From assembly GCA_934371475.1 (NCBI GenBank), contig CAKRNX010000065.1:1-11476 (forward strand): a stretch of 11,476 bases of DNA, written 5' to 3'. The notes under the pieces were generated by a model. It searched no databases, had not been told where the DNA came from, and saw only the letters and a list, made by a program, of their open reading frames with translations. This document shows positions 1-6,767 of the stretch, in pieces (within the stretch, counting starts at the first letter, position 1; each line of letters starts with the position of its first letter). The translations under genes and the position numbers were made by a program. This DNA is from an uncultured Lachnospiraceae bacterium. Lineage in GTDB: Bacteria; Bacillota; Clostridia; Lachnospirales; Lachnospiraceae.

Positions 1-872
1 GTATGGGAGAACTGGGACTGGTTCACCGTCATGAAAAATCCGGTCAGCTGCACGGTCTGATGCGTGTGCGCTGCTTCACACAGGACGATGCGCATATCTT
101 TATGATGCCGGATCAGATCCGCAGCGAGATCAAAGGTGTTGCAAAACTGATTGATGAAGTATATCAGCTGTTTGGATTTAAGTATCACGTAGAGCTGTCT
201 ACTCGTCCGGACAATTCCATGGGAAGCGATGAGGATTGGGAGATGGCAACAGACGCCCTGAGAGGCGCACTGGACGATCTTGGTCTGGACTATGTGGTAA
301 ATGAGGGGGACGGCGCATTCTACGGACCGAAGATTGACTTCCATCTGGAGGACTCTATTGGAAGAACCTGGCAGTGTGGTACGATCCAGCTGGATTTCCA
401 GCTTCCGCTGCGCTTTAACTGCGAATACGTGGGAGCAGACGGAGAGAAGCATCGTCCGATCATGATCCACCGCGTGGTATTCGGATCTATTGAGCGTTTC
501 ATCGGTATCCTGATTGAACATTACGCAGGTGCATTCCCGACATGGCTGGCTCCGGTACAGGTAAAGGTACTGCCGATCTCCGAGAAATACATGGAGTACG
601 GGCAGAAGGTGCTGGAAGAGCTGAGTGCAGCAGGCATCCGTGCAGAGATCGACACGAAGGCAGAGAAGATCGGATACAAGATCCGTGAAGCGAGAATGCA
701 GAAGATCCCGTACATGCTGATCGTCGGCGCCAAAGAGGAAGAAGAGGGTCTGGTAGCTGTAAGAAGCCGCTTCAAGGGCGACGAGGGACAGAGACCGTTA
801 GATCAGTTTATCAGCGATATCAAAGCAGAGATCAAAGCCAGAGAGGCAAGAAAAGTAGAAGTTCAGGAATAA
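1..872 (+). CDS. thrS: Threonyl-tRNA synthetase, C-terminal part (5' end outside window)
   Basis: Charges tRNA-Thr with threonine in the cytoplasm. About 289 residues are visible, less than half of the usual ~640, so the gene begins upstream; the ATG at 3 is an internal methionine. Seen in order (numbered from that Met): class II motif 2 around VHRHE with Arg9, QDDAH with His31, the GRTWQCGTIQLDFQLP segment, then PIMIHRVVFGSIER with His156. His31 and His156 match the two histidine zinc ligands of the E. coli enzyme (His385, His511), with nearly identical spacing. The C-terminal third (from about VKVLPIS) is the anticodon-binding domain, with GYKIREA and YMLIVG typical of the family. The reading frame is intact to TAA. 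No convincing terminator with a T-run follows. Any T-box leader would lie upstream and cannot be seen. Confidence 0.97.
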   Translation, partial: MGELGLVHRHEKSGQLHGLMRVRCFTQDDAHIFMMPDQIRSEIKGVAKLIDEVYQLFGFKYHVELSTRPDNSMGSDEDWEMATDALRGALDDLGLDYVVNEGDGAFYGPKIDFHLEDSIGRTWQCGTIQLDFQLPLRFNCEYVGADGEKHRPIMIHRVVFGSIERFIGILIEHYAGAFPTWLAPVQVKVLPISEKYMEYGQKVLEELSAAGIRAEIDTKAEKIGYKIREARMQKIPYMLIVGAKEEEEGLVAVRSRFKGDEGQRPLDQFISDIKAEIKAREARKVEVQE

Positions 873-1042
873 TAGAAATCTTCAGAGATAAATAGACTGT
901 AAGAAATGAGAGATCAGACTCAGCAGAAATGCTGACTGTGAGCTGAATGTTTCTGAAACGTCAGGAATAAAATTTAAAAAGATGGCAGATACTAATCCTG
1001 TTTCCGGAGAATACTGCGGAAGAAAAGAAAGGAGATATGTAT
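873..1042. other. Intergenic gap after thrS
   Basis: The gap between thrS and the DUF1540 gene holds a small GAAA-loop hairpin (arms 920-925 and 930-935) with no T-run after it. There is no convincing promoter; the A/T-rich stretch near 966-978 could supply a -10 but has no clear partner. A strong Shine-Dalgarno (AAAGGAG, 1028-1034) serves the next gene. Confidence 0.4.
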
Positions 1043-1363
1043 ATGCCATCTTTAGTATGTTCAGCACAGAACTGCGTTTACAACAACGCAATGTACTGCA
1101 GCAAGGGAGACATTACCGTGGGCGGAGAGCAGGCGGAAAAATGTCAGGAGACCTGCTGTGAGAGTTTTCAGGAGAGAAAGGCTGACAGCGCCAGAAGTTC
1201 TATGGGATCACCCAGCCAGGAGATCAGCGTAGACTGCCATGCCTGCCACTGTACGTATAATCAGGACTGCAGCTGTACTGCAGGTAAGGTGGATATTACC
1301 GGCGCGTCTGCATGTACGTGCAAGGATACGGAGTGTTCCACGTTTGAGTGCAAGTGCAGATAA
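1043..1363 (+). CDS. Cysteine-rich DUF1540 protein with two modules
   Basis: A 106-residue soluble protein with 16 cysteines. It contains two DUF1540-like modules: residues ~4-41 (LVCSAQNCVYN ... CQETCCESF) and ~62-104 (ISVDCHACHCTYN ... CSTFECK), joined by a Ser/Gln-rich linker. Each module has a Cys-x4-Cys or Cys-x2-Cys start, an aromatic/Asn turn, a Cys near a short beta segment ending in I-T, and a Cys cluster at the end; this suggests metal binding, probably zinc. The function of DUF1540 proteins is not established. ATG codons lie at 1037 and 1043. The Shine-Dalgarno at 1028-1034 is only 2 nt from the first but 8 nt from the second, so 1043 is chosen. There is no signal peptide. The gene appears monocistronic and may end at the hairpin at 1489-1530. 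Confidence 0.85.
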   Translation: MPSLVCSAQNCVYNNAMYCSKGDITVGGEQAEKCQETCCESFQERKADSARSSMGSPSQEISVDCHACHCTYNQDCSCTAGKVDITGASACTCKDTECSTFECKCR

Positions 1364-1434
1364 ACATCTGATATAGCTTCAGACAAAATCGCAGAGGCGC
1401 ACGGAAGAAATGTGTCATGCAGATGTATGATTTG

Positions 1435-1468
1435 CATCTTGCAGCAAGAATGCCAGAACATTCTTGAA
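1435..1468 (+). repeat. Dispersed hairpin repeat, copy 1
   Basis: A 34-nt sequence whose core is an inverted repeat, CAAGAATG (1445-1452) and CATTCTTG (1459-1466), around a 6-nt loop. It matches 8406-8439 at 30 of 34 positions, and all four differences are transitions. The looser match GATGT...ATG...CAT just upstream suggests the element is longer, about 50 nt. It is not a standard terminator because no T-run follows. Confidence 0.75.
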
Positions 1469-1486
1469 CTGAAAGAAAAGAGATAA

Positions 1487-1532
1487 AGATGCGCGGCGGG
1501 CAGAGAAGATCACTTTGCTATGCCGCGCATTT
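1487..1532 (+). terminator. Possible terminator hairpin after the DUF1540 gene
   Basis: ATGCGCGGC (1489-1497) pairs with GCCGCGCAT (1522-1530). The stem can be extended by two weak pairs at the base, and an inner 6-bp helix forms between 1500-1505 and 1513-1518. The helix is strong, but only a very short T stretch follows, so it is a weak candidate terminator or simply a structured RNA element. Confidence 0.4.
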
Positions 1533-1689
1533 GCAGTCAGATAAACATGTTTTCTATATTTGACGTTTGGTATCTCATCTACAGCTCTGTGCAGCGTTTT
1601 GATACGGTGCATCTGGAATAGAAAAATGCTGATGGACTTTCAAAGAAGAGGGTATAAAATTTGCAGAGAAATGTGTGAGGAGGAAACAT

Positions 1690-2583
1690 ATGGATAAAAT
1701 GGAGATCTGGGACAGCCATGTACATCTGTTCCCGCCGGAAATTTATCATCACTGGGACAAATATGCCGCTATGGATCAGACGTTTGCCAGTTTAACGAGG
1801 AAGCCTGAAAATGGCAAGGGAACAGAAGAAGCCTGGGTAGATATCGAGGAAGCGCTGACCTGCGCTGACGAGGCGGGCGTGCATGGACTGGGGATGCAGG
1901 GATGGTACTGGAATGATGCGGGGCTGATGCGGATGCACAATGACTATATGGCAGATGCGCTGAAAAAATATCCGGACCGCCTGAGAGGATTTATTTCCAT
2001 CAATCCAAAATTCGGGCAGGAAGCTCTGGATGAGATCAGGCGCTGCATGAAACTGGGATTTTCCGGGATCGGAGAGCTTGGGCCGGGCGGAAACGGTTAT
2101 GATTTTAATGATCCGGATTTTCTGTCAGTGCTGGATCTTGCTATGGAATACGATATTCCGGTGTGTATCCACTGCGGCGAGCCGGTCGGGCATAAATATC
2201 CGGGAAAAGATATGACGCCTCTGACACCGCTGCCGGAGATTGTCAAAAAGCATCCCAATCTGAAGCTGATTCTGGCGCATATGGGAGGCGGACTTCCTTT
2301 CTATGCCATGAATCCGCGTTACATAAAGCATTTCGGAAATGTGTGGTATGATATGGCTACCAATCCGCTGCTGTACAATATCCGCAGCATCCGCGCCGTG
2401 ATTGATATGGCGGGAGCAGATCATCTGCTGTTTGGCAGCGATTTTCCGCTGCTGCTCTATCCGTCCAAATGCCGGAGGGCAGATATGACCATGTTTGTGG
2501 AAGAGATCCATGTAAACGCCGGACTGAACCGGAGAGAGTGGGAACTGGTAATGGGCGGCAATTTCAGGGCTTTGATAGGATAG
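1690..2583 (+). CDS. Amidohydrolase-2 family metal-dependent hydrolase
   Basis: A 297-residue cytoplasmic TIM-barrel hydrolase of the amidohydrolase_2 type (ACMSD/uronate-isomerase-like superfamily). Visible metal-site motifs: DSHVHLF with His10 and His12 on strand 1, GIGELGP with Glu129, VCIHCGEP with His161, LAHMGGG with His197, and FGSDFPL with Asp251. The full set of likely ligands is present, so the enzyme should be active. The substrate cannot be read from sequence; this family includes decarboxylases, lactonases and amide hydrolases. ATG 1690 is chosen because AGGAGG (1678-1683) lies 6 nt upstream; an upstream GTG at 1675 overlaps that ribosome site and is rejected. It sits alone between a DUF1540 gene and the infC operon, and its neighbours give no hint of pathway. 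No T-rich terminator follows. Confidence 0.86.
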   Translation: MDKMEIWDSHVHLFPPEIYHHWDKYAAMDQTFASLTRKPENGKGTEEAWVDIEEALTCADEAGVHGLGMQGWYWNDAGLMRMHNDYMADALKKYPDRLRGFISINPKFGQEALDEIRRCMKLGFSGIGELGPGGNGYDFNDPDFLSVLDLAMEYDIPVCIHCGEPVGHKYPGKDMTPLTPLPEIVKKHPNLKLILAHMGGGLPFYAMNPRYIKHFGNVWYDMATNPLLYNIRSIRAVIDMAGADHLLFGSDFPLLLYPSKCRRADMTMFVEEIHVNAGLNRREWELVMGGNFRALIG

Positions 2584-2677
2584 AGATTAGAATGTCAGAA
2601 CGCCTTACTTCCGGATTGCACGGATTGTTACGTGCTTTGCACTCTTACAATAGAACAGAAATAACCGGAAAAAGTGT

Positions 2678-2706
2678 TTGACAAACAGAAGCGCATGTGA
2701 TAATGT
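2678..2706 (+). promoter_or_regulatory. Promoter of the infC-rpmI-rplT operon
   Basis: The -35 box is a perfect TTGACA at 2678-2683. Two -10 readings overlap: GATAAT at 2699-2704, preceded by TGT as in an extended -10 (15-nt spacer), or TAATGT at 2701-2706 (17-nt spacer). Its position just ahead of the attenuator leader supports a real promoter. Confidence 0.75.
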
Positions 2707-2710
2707 AGTA

Positions 2711-2845
2711 GAGGTTAGAGAAAACAGGAAAGCAGAGTATCCACTCTCACCCAGGCACAAGCAGGTGACCTGCGGTTTATAGAGACGACCAGAGCGCAGG
2801 CTCTTTAGGCAAAGTGGATAACTGTGTTATCCACTTTTTATTTAT
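2711..2845 (+). promoter_or_regulatory. L20-type ribosomal protein leader (attenuator) of infC operon
   Basis: A structured leader upstream of infC-rpmI-rplT, like the Firmicute L20 leader in which ribosomal protein L20 binds an RNA mimic of its 23S rRNA site and causes premature termination. Seen here: TATCCACT (2738-2745) is exactly complementary to AGTGGATA (2813-2820), forming an 8-bp antiterminator that spans the leader. The same 2811-2822 strand instead pairs with 2826-2837 to form the terminator. Between them lie two local hairpins, GCAGG/CCTGC (2761-2773) and AGAGC/GCTCT (2791-2804). The family assignment is from position and architecture; the L20-binding consensus itself could not be aligned. 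Confidence 0.8.
2811..2843 (+). terminator. Leader terminator of the infC attenuator
   Basis: A perfect 12-bp stem, AAAGTGGATAAC (2811-2822) with GTTATCCACTTT (2826-2837), closes on a 3-nt loop and runs into TTTATTT. It lies about 30 nt before the infC start, so it acts as a conditional attenuator rather than an operon end. Confidence 0.88.
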
Positions 2846-2858
2846 GTCAATGTATGAT

Positions 2859-2875
2859 GGAGGTGTACGACTATT
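2859..2875 (+). promoter_or_regulatory. Ribosome binding site deciding an ATT start for infC
   Basis: GGAGGTG at 2859-2865 lies 7 nt before ATT (2873-2875), the usual distance. The first in-frame ATG (2885) would be 19 nt away. An in-frame TGA at 2855 bounds the frame, and no ATG, GTG or TTG occurs between it and 2885. Confidence 0.85.
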
Positions 2876-3379
2876 AGCGAATTAATGATTAACGAGCAGA
2901 TCAGGGACAAGGAAGTTCGATTGATTGGAGAAAATGGTGAGCAGCTTGGTATTATGTCTTCGCGGGATGCCCTGAAACTTGCGAAGGAGGCAGAACTTGA
3001 TCTTGTAAAGATTGCGCCTGGAGCAAAGCCGCCGGTTTGCAAAATTATCGATTACGGAAAATACCGCTATGAGATGGCCCGCAAGGAAAAAGAGGCCAAG
3101 AAAAAGCAGAAAGTGATCGAGGTAAAGGAAGTCCGGTTATCTCCGAACATTGACGTAAATGATTTAAATACAAAAATGACGAATGCCAGAAAGTTCCTGC
3201 AGAAGGGAAACAAAGTAAAAGTCAGCCTTCGTTTCCGCGGACGTGAGATGGCTCATATGCAGGCCAGCAGACATATCCTGGAGGATTTCGCAAAGGCGAT
3301 CGAAGATATCGCAGTGATCGACAAGCCGATCAAGCAGGAAGGCAGAAGCCTTACCATGTTCTTATCTGAGAAACGGTAA
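2873..3379 (+). CDS. infC: Translation initiation factor IF-3
   Basis: IF3 binds the 30S subunit, blocks premature 50S joining and checks the start codon and initiator tRNA. The product is 168 residues, normal for the family. The N-domain begins INEQIRDKEVRLIGENGEQLG and contains the KPPVCKIIDYGKYRYE segment. A Lys-rich linker (KEKEAKKKQK) leads to the C-domain, with KEVRLSPNIDVND, KVKVSLRFRGREM and the closing LTMFL. The start is most likely ATT at 2873, adding Ile-Ser-Glu-Leu before Met5 (the initiator is read as Met). A non-canonical start is known for infC in E. coli (AUU), where IF3 discriminates against it and so represses itself. First gene of the operon; rpmI follows after 33 nt. Control is probably double: L20 attenuation and the rare start codon. 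Confidence 0.97.
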   Translation: MSELMINEQIRDKEVRLIGENGEQLGIMSSRDALKLAKEAELDLVKIAPGAKPPVCKIIDYGKYRYEMARKEKEAKKKQKVIEVKEVRLSPNIDVNDLNTKMTNARKFLQKGNKVKVSLRFRGREMAHMQASRHILEDFAKAIEDIAVIDKPIKQEGRSLTMFLSEKR

Positions 3380-3412
3380 AGAATTTGATTGAATATAAGG
3401 AGGAATATCAAA

Positions 3413-3610
3413 ATGCCAAAAATGAAAACCAGCAGAGCAGCTGCAAAACGTTTCAAAAAAACCGGTACCGGTTTATTGAAGAGAAATAAAGCTTACAAGA
3501 GCCATATCTTAACCAAGAAATCTACCAAGAGAAAGAGAAATCTGAGAAAAGCAACAGTAACTGATGCAACAAATGCACAGAACATGAAGAAGATTTTACC
3601 GTACTTATAA
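3413..3610 (+). CDS. rpmI: 50S ribosomal protein L35 (bL35)
   Basis: A 65-residue very basic protein of the large ribosomal subunit, the normal length for bL35. It opens with the family signature MPKMKTSRAAAKRFKKTGTG and has the Lys/Arg-rich middle (HILTKKSTKRKRNLRK) that contacts 23S rRNA. The ATG at 3413 is preceded by AAGGAGG (3397-3403). A possible upstream TTG at 3389 would add eight residues across the ribosome site and is rejected. It is the middle gene of infC-rpmI-rplT and is expected to share the L20-controlled transcript. Nothing unusual is seen. Confidence 0.97.
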   Translation: MPKMKTSRAAAKRFKKTGTGLLKRNKAYKSHILTKKSTKRKRNLRKATVTDATNAQNMKKILPYL

Positions 3611-3635
3611 GAGTAGACGAAGGAGGAAATAAGAA

Positions 3636-3992
3636 ATGGCAAGAATTAAAGGCGGCTTAAATGCTAAAAAGAAACATAATCGTGTACTGAAACTGGCAAA
3701 AGGTTACAGAGGAGCCAGATCCAAACAGTACAGAGTAGCAAAACAGTCTGTAATGAGAGCTCTGACCAGCTCCTATGCAGGAAGAAAAGAGAGAAAGCGT
3801 CAGTTCAGACAGCTGTGGATCGCTCGTATCAATGCAGCAGCTCGTATGAACGGACTGTCTTACAGCAAATTCATGCACGGTCTGAAACTGGCTGAAGTAG
3901 ATCTGAACAGAAAAGTTCTGGCTGACATGGCTGTCAATGATGCTGAGGGCTTCAAAGCTCTGGCTGAGATCGCTAAATCCAAACTGGCATAA
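3636..3992 (+). CDS. rplT: 50S ribosomal protein L20 (bL20)
   Basis: An early-assembly protein of the 50S subunit that binds 23S rRNA; in Firmicutes it also represses its own operon through the leader upstream of infC. The 118-residue length is typical. The long basic N-terminal extension (MARIKGGLNAKKKHNRVLKL, AKGYRGARSK) is followed by the globular domain with RQLWIARINAAARMNGLSYS and LNRKVLADMA. ATG 3636 has AGGAGG (3621-3626) 9 nt upstream. Last gene of the operon, followed 30 nt later by a strong terminator. The leader candidate at 2711-2845 is consistent with this protein being the regulator. Confidence 0.98.
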   Translation: MARIKGGLNAKKKHNRVLKLAKGYRGARSKQYRVAKQSVMRALTSSYAGRKERKRQFRQLWIARINAAARMNGLSYSKFMHGLKLAEVDLNRKVLADMAVNDAEGFKALAEIAKSKLA

Positions 3993-4022
3993 GATTGGAC
4001 AGATCAATTAAATAGATAATAG

Positions 4023-4061
4023 AAAGGCTGTATGCTGAGTGATCGGCATACGGCTTTTTTT
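4023..4061 (+). terminator. Terminator of the infC-rpmI-rplT operon
   Basis: GCTGTATGC (4027-4035) pairs with GCATACGGC (4046-4054), with one G-U pair and a 10-nt loop, and runs into seven T residues (4055-4061). A purine-rich AAAG precedes the stem. Confidence 0.93.
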
Positions 4062-4156
4062 GTGCCTGAAATTATACCTAATAACAATGAATTATTTTCA
4101 TGGATTTGTAGAAAAACGACGAAAAAGAATAAAAAAAATAAAAAATTAAAATTAAA

Positions 4157-4186
4157 TTGCACAAAAACCGTATGATATGATATGAT
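4157..4186 (+). promoter_or_regulatory. Candidate promoter of glgC-glgD
   Basis: TTGCAC (4157-4162), an 18-nt spacer, then TATGAT (4181-4186), in a very A/T-rich stretch about 80 nt before glgC. The TATGA element is repeated nearby, so the exact -10 is uncertain. It is the only plausible promoter between the rplT terminator and glgC. Confidence 0.5.
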
Positions 4187-4268
4187 AATAGAAAACCATC
4201 TGCATAACCAACAGAAGGTAAAATACAGGCAATCTGGTCTGTAGGAAAAATGAAAGAGAGGGCTTTTT

Positions 4269-5411
4269 ATGAAACAGAACAGTATGCTGGCGATGATCCT
4301 GGCTGGGGGTCGTGGGAGCCGGCTACATGAACTGACGAATAGAGTGGCCAAGCCGGCCGTTTCTTACGGGGGTAAATATCGTATCATTGATTTCCCCCTC
4401 AGTAACTGTGCTAACAGTGGAATTGATGTAGTAGGTGTTCTGACCCAGTATGAGTCGGTGCTGCTTAATAGTTATGTGGCAGCAGGCGGAAGATGGGGAC
4501 TGGATGCCAAGGACAGTGGGGTCTATGTGCTGCCGCCGCGCGAAAAGGCAGATACAGGGCTGGATGTATACAGAGGTACGGCAGATGCGATTGCACAAAA
4601 TATTGATTTTGTGGACAGTTTCTCGCCGGAATATCTGCTGGTGCTTTCCGGAGATCATATCTACAAAATGAATTATGACAAGATGCTGGCGTTCCACAAA
4701 AAGAACAAGGCCGATGCAACGATCGCGGTGTTTGAAGTGCCTATGCAGGAGGCCAGCCGGTTCGGTATTATGAATACGGATGGCGTGGAGGATCAGATCG
4801 TAGAATTTGAGGAGAAGCCGGAGCAACCCAAGAGCAACTTGGCTTCCATGGGTATCTATATTTTCAACTGGAAGCTTCTGCGCAAAATGCTGCTGACGGA
4901 TATGAAAAATCCGGATTCTGCTCATGATTTTGGAAAAGATATCATTCCTAATATGCTGGCAGAAGGCAAACGTCTCTTTGCATACCGGTTTAACGGATAC
5001 TGGAAGGATGTGGGAACGATCGACTCCCTCTGGGAAGCCAACATGGATCTGCTCAGCCCCAACAATGAGCTGGATTTGAGCGACCGCACCTGGAAGATTT
5101 ACACAGAAGATACAGATGCGCTGCCGCAGTACATAGGCGAGAAGGCAGAGATTCAGAATGCCTATATCACACAGGGATGTATCATTGAAGGACAGGTCAG
5201 AAATTCGGTACTGTTTACCGGAGCCAAGGTATGTGCCGGCGCCAAAGTGATTGACAGCGTGCTGATGCCGGGAGCGGTAGTGGAAGAAGGCGCTGTGGTT
5301 GTGCGGGCGCTGGTAGCCGGAGATATCCGGATCGGAAAAAATGCTGTGGTAGGTTCTCCTGACAGCGAACATATTGAGTTAATTGCAAAGCGCGTAAAGG
5401 AGGCTGAATAA
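4269..5411 (+). CDS. glgC: Glucose-1-phosphate adenylyltransferase, catalytic subunit
   Basis: Makes ADP-glucose and pyrophosphate from ATP and glucose 1-phosphate, the committed step of bacterial glycogen synthesis. The 380-residue length fits the Firmicute form. The nucleotidyltransferase domain shows the nucleotide-binding loop GGRGSRL (13-19), KPAV (28-31), GKYRIIDFPLSN, the catalytic-type Asp129 in SGDHIYKMNY, FEEKP with Lys183 (the glucose-1-phosphate-binding lysine region), SMGIYIF and YWKDVGTIDSLWEAN (244 on). The C-terminal third is a left-handed beta-helix of hexapeptide-like repeats (NSVLFTGAKVCAGAKVIDSV and on). All catalytic motifs are present. The ribosome site AGAGAGGG is moderate. 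glgD starts 1 nt after the stop, so the two are translationally linked. Confidence 0.97.
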   Translation: MKQNSMLAMILAGGRGSRLHELTNRVAKPAVSYGGKYRIIDFPLSNCANSGIDVVGVLTQYESVLLNSYVAAGGRWGLDAKDSGVYVLPPREKADTGLDVYRGTADAIAQNIDFVDSFSPEYLLVLSGDHIYKMNYDKMLAFHKKNKADATIAVFEVPMQEASRFGIMNTDGVEDQIVEFEEKPEQPKSNLASMGIYIFNWKLLRKMLLTDMKNPDSAHDFGKDIIPNMLAEGKRLFAYRFNGYWKDVGTIDSLWEANMDLLSPNNELDLSDRTWKIYTEDTDALPQYIGEKAEIQNAYITQGCIIEGQVRNSVLFTGAKVCAGAKVIDSVLMPGAVVEEGAVVVRALVAGDIRIGKNAVVGSPDSEHIELIAKRVKEAE

Positions 5412-5412
5412 T

Positions 5413-6528
5413 ATGTATAAGGCATTTGGAATCGTAAACTGCGCTCCGCAGAATGTATGGGTCGAGGGGTTGCAGGATTATCGGCCGATCGGCGCGTTCT
5501 CTTTTCTGGGAAGATACCGTGTGATTGATTTTTCTATTTCGAATCTGAGCAACAGCGGAATTGACCGGATTCAGGTATACGTCAATGATAAGCCGCGCTC
5601 TCTGACTGAGCATGTCGGAACCGGCCGTCATTATAACATTAACTCCAAGAGCGGACTGATGCAGATCCTGTTCTCGGAGGAGCGTTCCAGAAATGATATT
5701 TACAATACAGATATTGCGGCATATCTGACCAATATGGAGTGTATTGACCAGATGCATCATCCTTATGTGGTGATCACGCCCAACTATATGGTATATACCT
5801 GCAATTACGAAGATCTGATTGAGCAGCATGTGGATTCGGGCGCGGATATTACGCTGCTGTACCATCCGGTGGACAATGCGAGAGACCATTATCTGAACTG
5901 CAAGATCCTCAATCTCAACAAACAGAAGGGCGTTCTGTCGATCGAGAATAATCCGGGAACGACAAAGAGCCGGAATATCTTCATGGACGCTTATATCATG
6001 AAAAAGGAGCTGTTTGTGGAGCTGGTTAAGAAGGCCAAAGAGATGTCATCCGTATTTACTCTGTCAGATATTGTAAATGTAGAGTGTAAAGAGCTGGATG
6101 TGCGCGGCGTGGCTCACAGAGGATTCTTTGCATCCATCACAGATTTCCAGAGCTATTATGATGCCAACATGGAGCTGATCAATCTGAAGACGGCGAAAAT
6201 GCTGTTTGATCCGGAGTGGCCGATCTATACGCAGACGAACAACTCATGCCCGACTCATTATTATGAGACGGCCAGCATCCGTGATTCAGTGGTATCCAAT
6301 GGATGTATGATTGAGGGAACGGTGGAACACTCCATCATCGGACGCGGTTGTATCATTGAGAAAGGTGCAGTGATCAAAAACAGTATTATTCTTACCGATG
6401 TCAAAGTAGGCAAAGGTGTACATGTGGAGAACTGTATAGTGGACAAACATTCTCAGCTGATCCGGGTAAAGGAAATCATCGGAGAGCCGAATAAGCCGGC
6501 CTATATCCGTCGAAGTGATATTGTGTAG
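5413..6528 (+). CDS. glgD: Glucose-1-phosphate adenylyltransferase, GlgD regulatory subunit
   Basis: A 371-residue paralogue of GlgC, which in Firmicutes associates with GlgC and raises its activity. It keeps the fold (GRYRVIDFSISNLSNSGID near residue 33; C-terminal beta-helix from about NSCPTHYYETASIRDSVV) but has lost catalytic signatures. The GGRGSRL loop is replaced by NCAPQNVWVEGL, the Asp of SGDHIYK is replaced in TPNYMVY (Asn124 region), FEEKP is absent, and YWKDVGTI is FASITDF. It is therefore probably not catalytic alone; this is inference from missing motifs. ATG 5413 has a strong AAAGGAGG (5396-5403) inside the end of glgC. A strong terminator follows at 6629-6668. The partners glgA, glgB and glgP are not in the window. 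Confidence 0.95.
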   Translation: MYKAFGIVNCAPQNVWVEGLQDYRPIGAFSFLGRYRVIDFSISNLSNSGIDRIQVYVNDKPRSLTEHVGTGRHYNINSKSGLMQILFSEERSRNDIYNTDIAAYLTNMECIDQMHHPYVVITPNYMVYTCNYEDLIEQHVDSGADITLLYHPVDNARDHYLNCKILNLNKQKGVLSIENNPGTTKSRNIFMDAYIMKKELFVELVKKAKEMSSVFTLSDIVNVECKELDVRGVAHRGFFASITDFQSYYDANMELINLKTAKMLFDPEWPIYTQTNNSCPTHYYETASIRDSVVSNGCMIEGTVEHSIIGRGCIIEKGAVIKNSIILTDVKVGKGVHVENCIVDKHSQLIRVKEIIGEPNKPAYIRRSDIV

Positions 6529-6628
6529 AAAATAATATCTGGCTGTGAATAAGCAAAAGAGCGGATTGTGGATCTGCCTGAACAGCGTAAATATGTCGGC
6601 GGTGTTTCGGGTACTGCGATTAACTGGT

Positions 6629-6668
6629 AAAGGAGCTTTCTGTTTTCAGAAACAGGAAGCTCCTTTTA
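6629..6668 (+). terminator. Terminator of glgC-glgD
   Basis: A 17-bp stem with one G-U pair, left arm 6629-6645 (AAAGGAGCTTTCTGTTT) and right arm 6650-6666, closes on a TCAG loop. The arm ends in TTTT. A long, strong, nearly symmetric hairpin. Confidence 0.92.
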
Positions 6669-6706
6669 ATGGCAGAGATATCAGGTATGAGGAACAGAAA
6701 GAAATC

Positions 6707-6738
6707 GTGACTTCCGGTTGAAAGAACCGGAAGGTCAC
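6707..6738. promoter_or_regulatory. Inverted repeat (operator candidate) over the -35 of the pilus operon promoter
   Basis: TTCCGGTT (6712-6719) and AACCGGAA (6725-6732) are perfect complements around GAAAG. Flanking GTGAC (6707-6711) and GTCAC (6734-6738) extend it to 13 bp with one bulged G. The -35 hexamer TTGAAA (6718-6723) straddles the centre of this repeat and the right arm fills the spacer, so a dimeric regulator binding here would block RNA polymerase. No T-run follows, so it is not a terminator. The operator role is inferred. Confidence 0.55.
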
Positions 6739-6746
6739 AGTATAAT
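6718..6746 (+). promoter_or_regulatory. Promoter of the pilus-like operon
   Basis: TTGAAA (6718-6723), an exact 17-nt spacer, then a perfect TATAAT (6741-6746). Transcription would begin near 6752, about 125 nt before the first gene, and would pass through the hairpin at 6768-6797. Confidence 0.7.
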
Positions 6747-6767
6747 TAGGAATAGGAAAAGGAACTG

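Larger units (their letters stand above)
1364..1689. other. 326-nt intergenic region with two hairpins
   Basis: No gene is seen here. The region holds one copy of a dispersed hairpin repeat (1435-1468) and a long GC-rich hairpin (1487-1532), both listed separately. A TATAAA-like sequence near 1653-1658 could be the -10 of the amidohydrolase promoter, but no good -35 box lies at the right distance. The ribosome binding site AGGAGG at 1678-1683 belongs to the next gene. Confidence 0.5.

Noticed and set aside
3..5. ATG at 3 as a true start of a shorter ThrRS-like protein
   Set aside because: It falls in the middle of the class II catalytic core; the gene is simply cut by the window edge.
920..935. 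GAAA-loop hairpin after thrS as terminator
   Set aside because: Only a 6-bp stem and no T-run.
2618..2635. GCACG/CGTGC hairpin as terminator of the amidohydrolase gene
   Set aside because: 5-bp stem, 8-nt loop and no T-run.
4004..4351. 115-codon minus-strand frame upstream of glgC
   Set aside because: Composition (Phe, Ser, Ile runs) comes from the A/T-rich promoter and terminator DNA read in reverse; no coding signs.
4323..5372. 349-codon open frame on the minus strand
   Set aside because: It lies wholly opposite glgC, which has all family motifs; the antisense translation is rich in His/Ile/Arg with no recognisable domain.
5215..5889. 224-codon minus-strand frame across the glgC/glgD junction
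   Set aside because: Shadow of two well-supported genes; no ribosome site or family motif.
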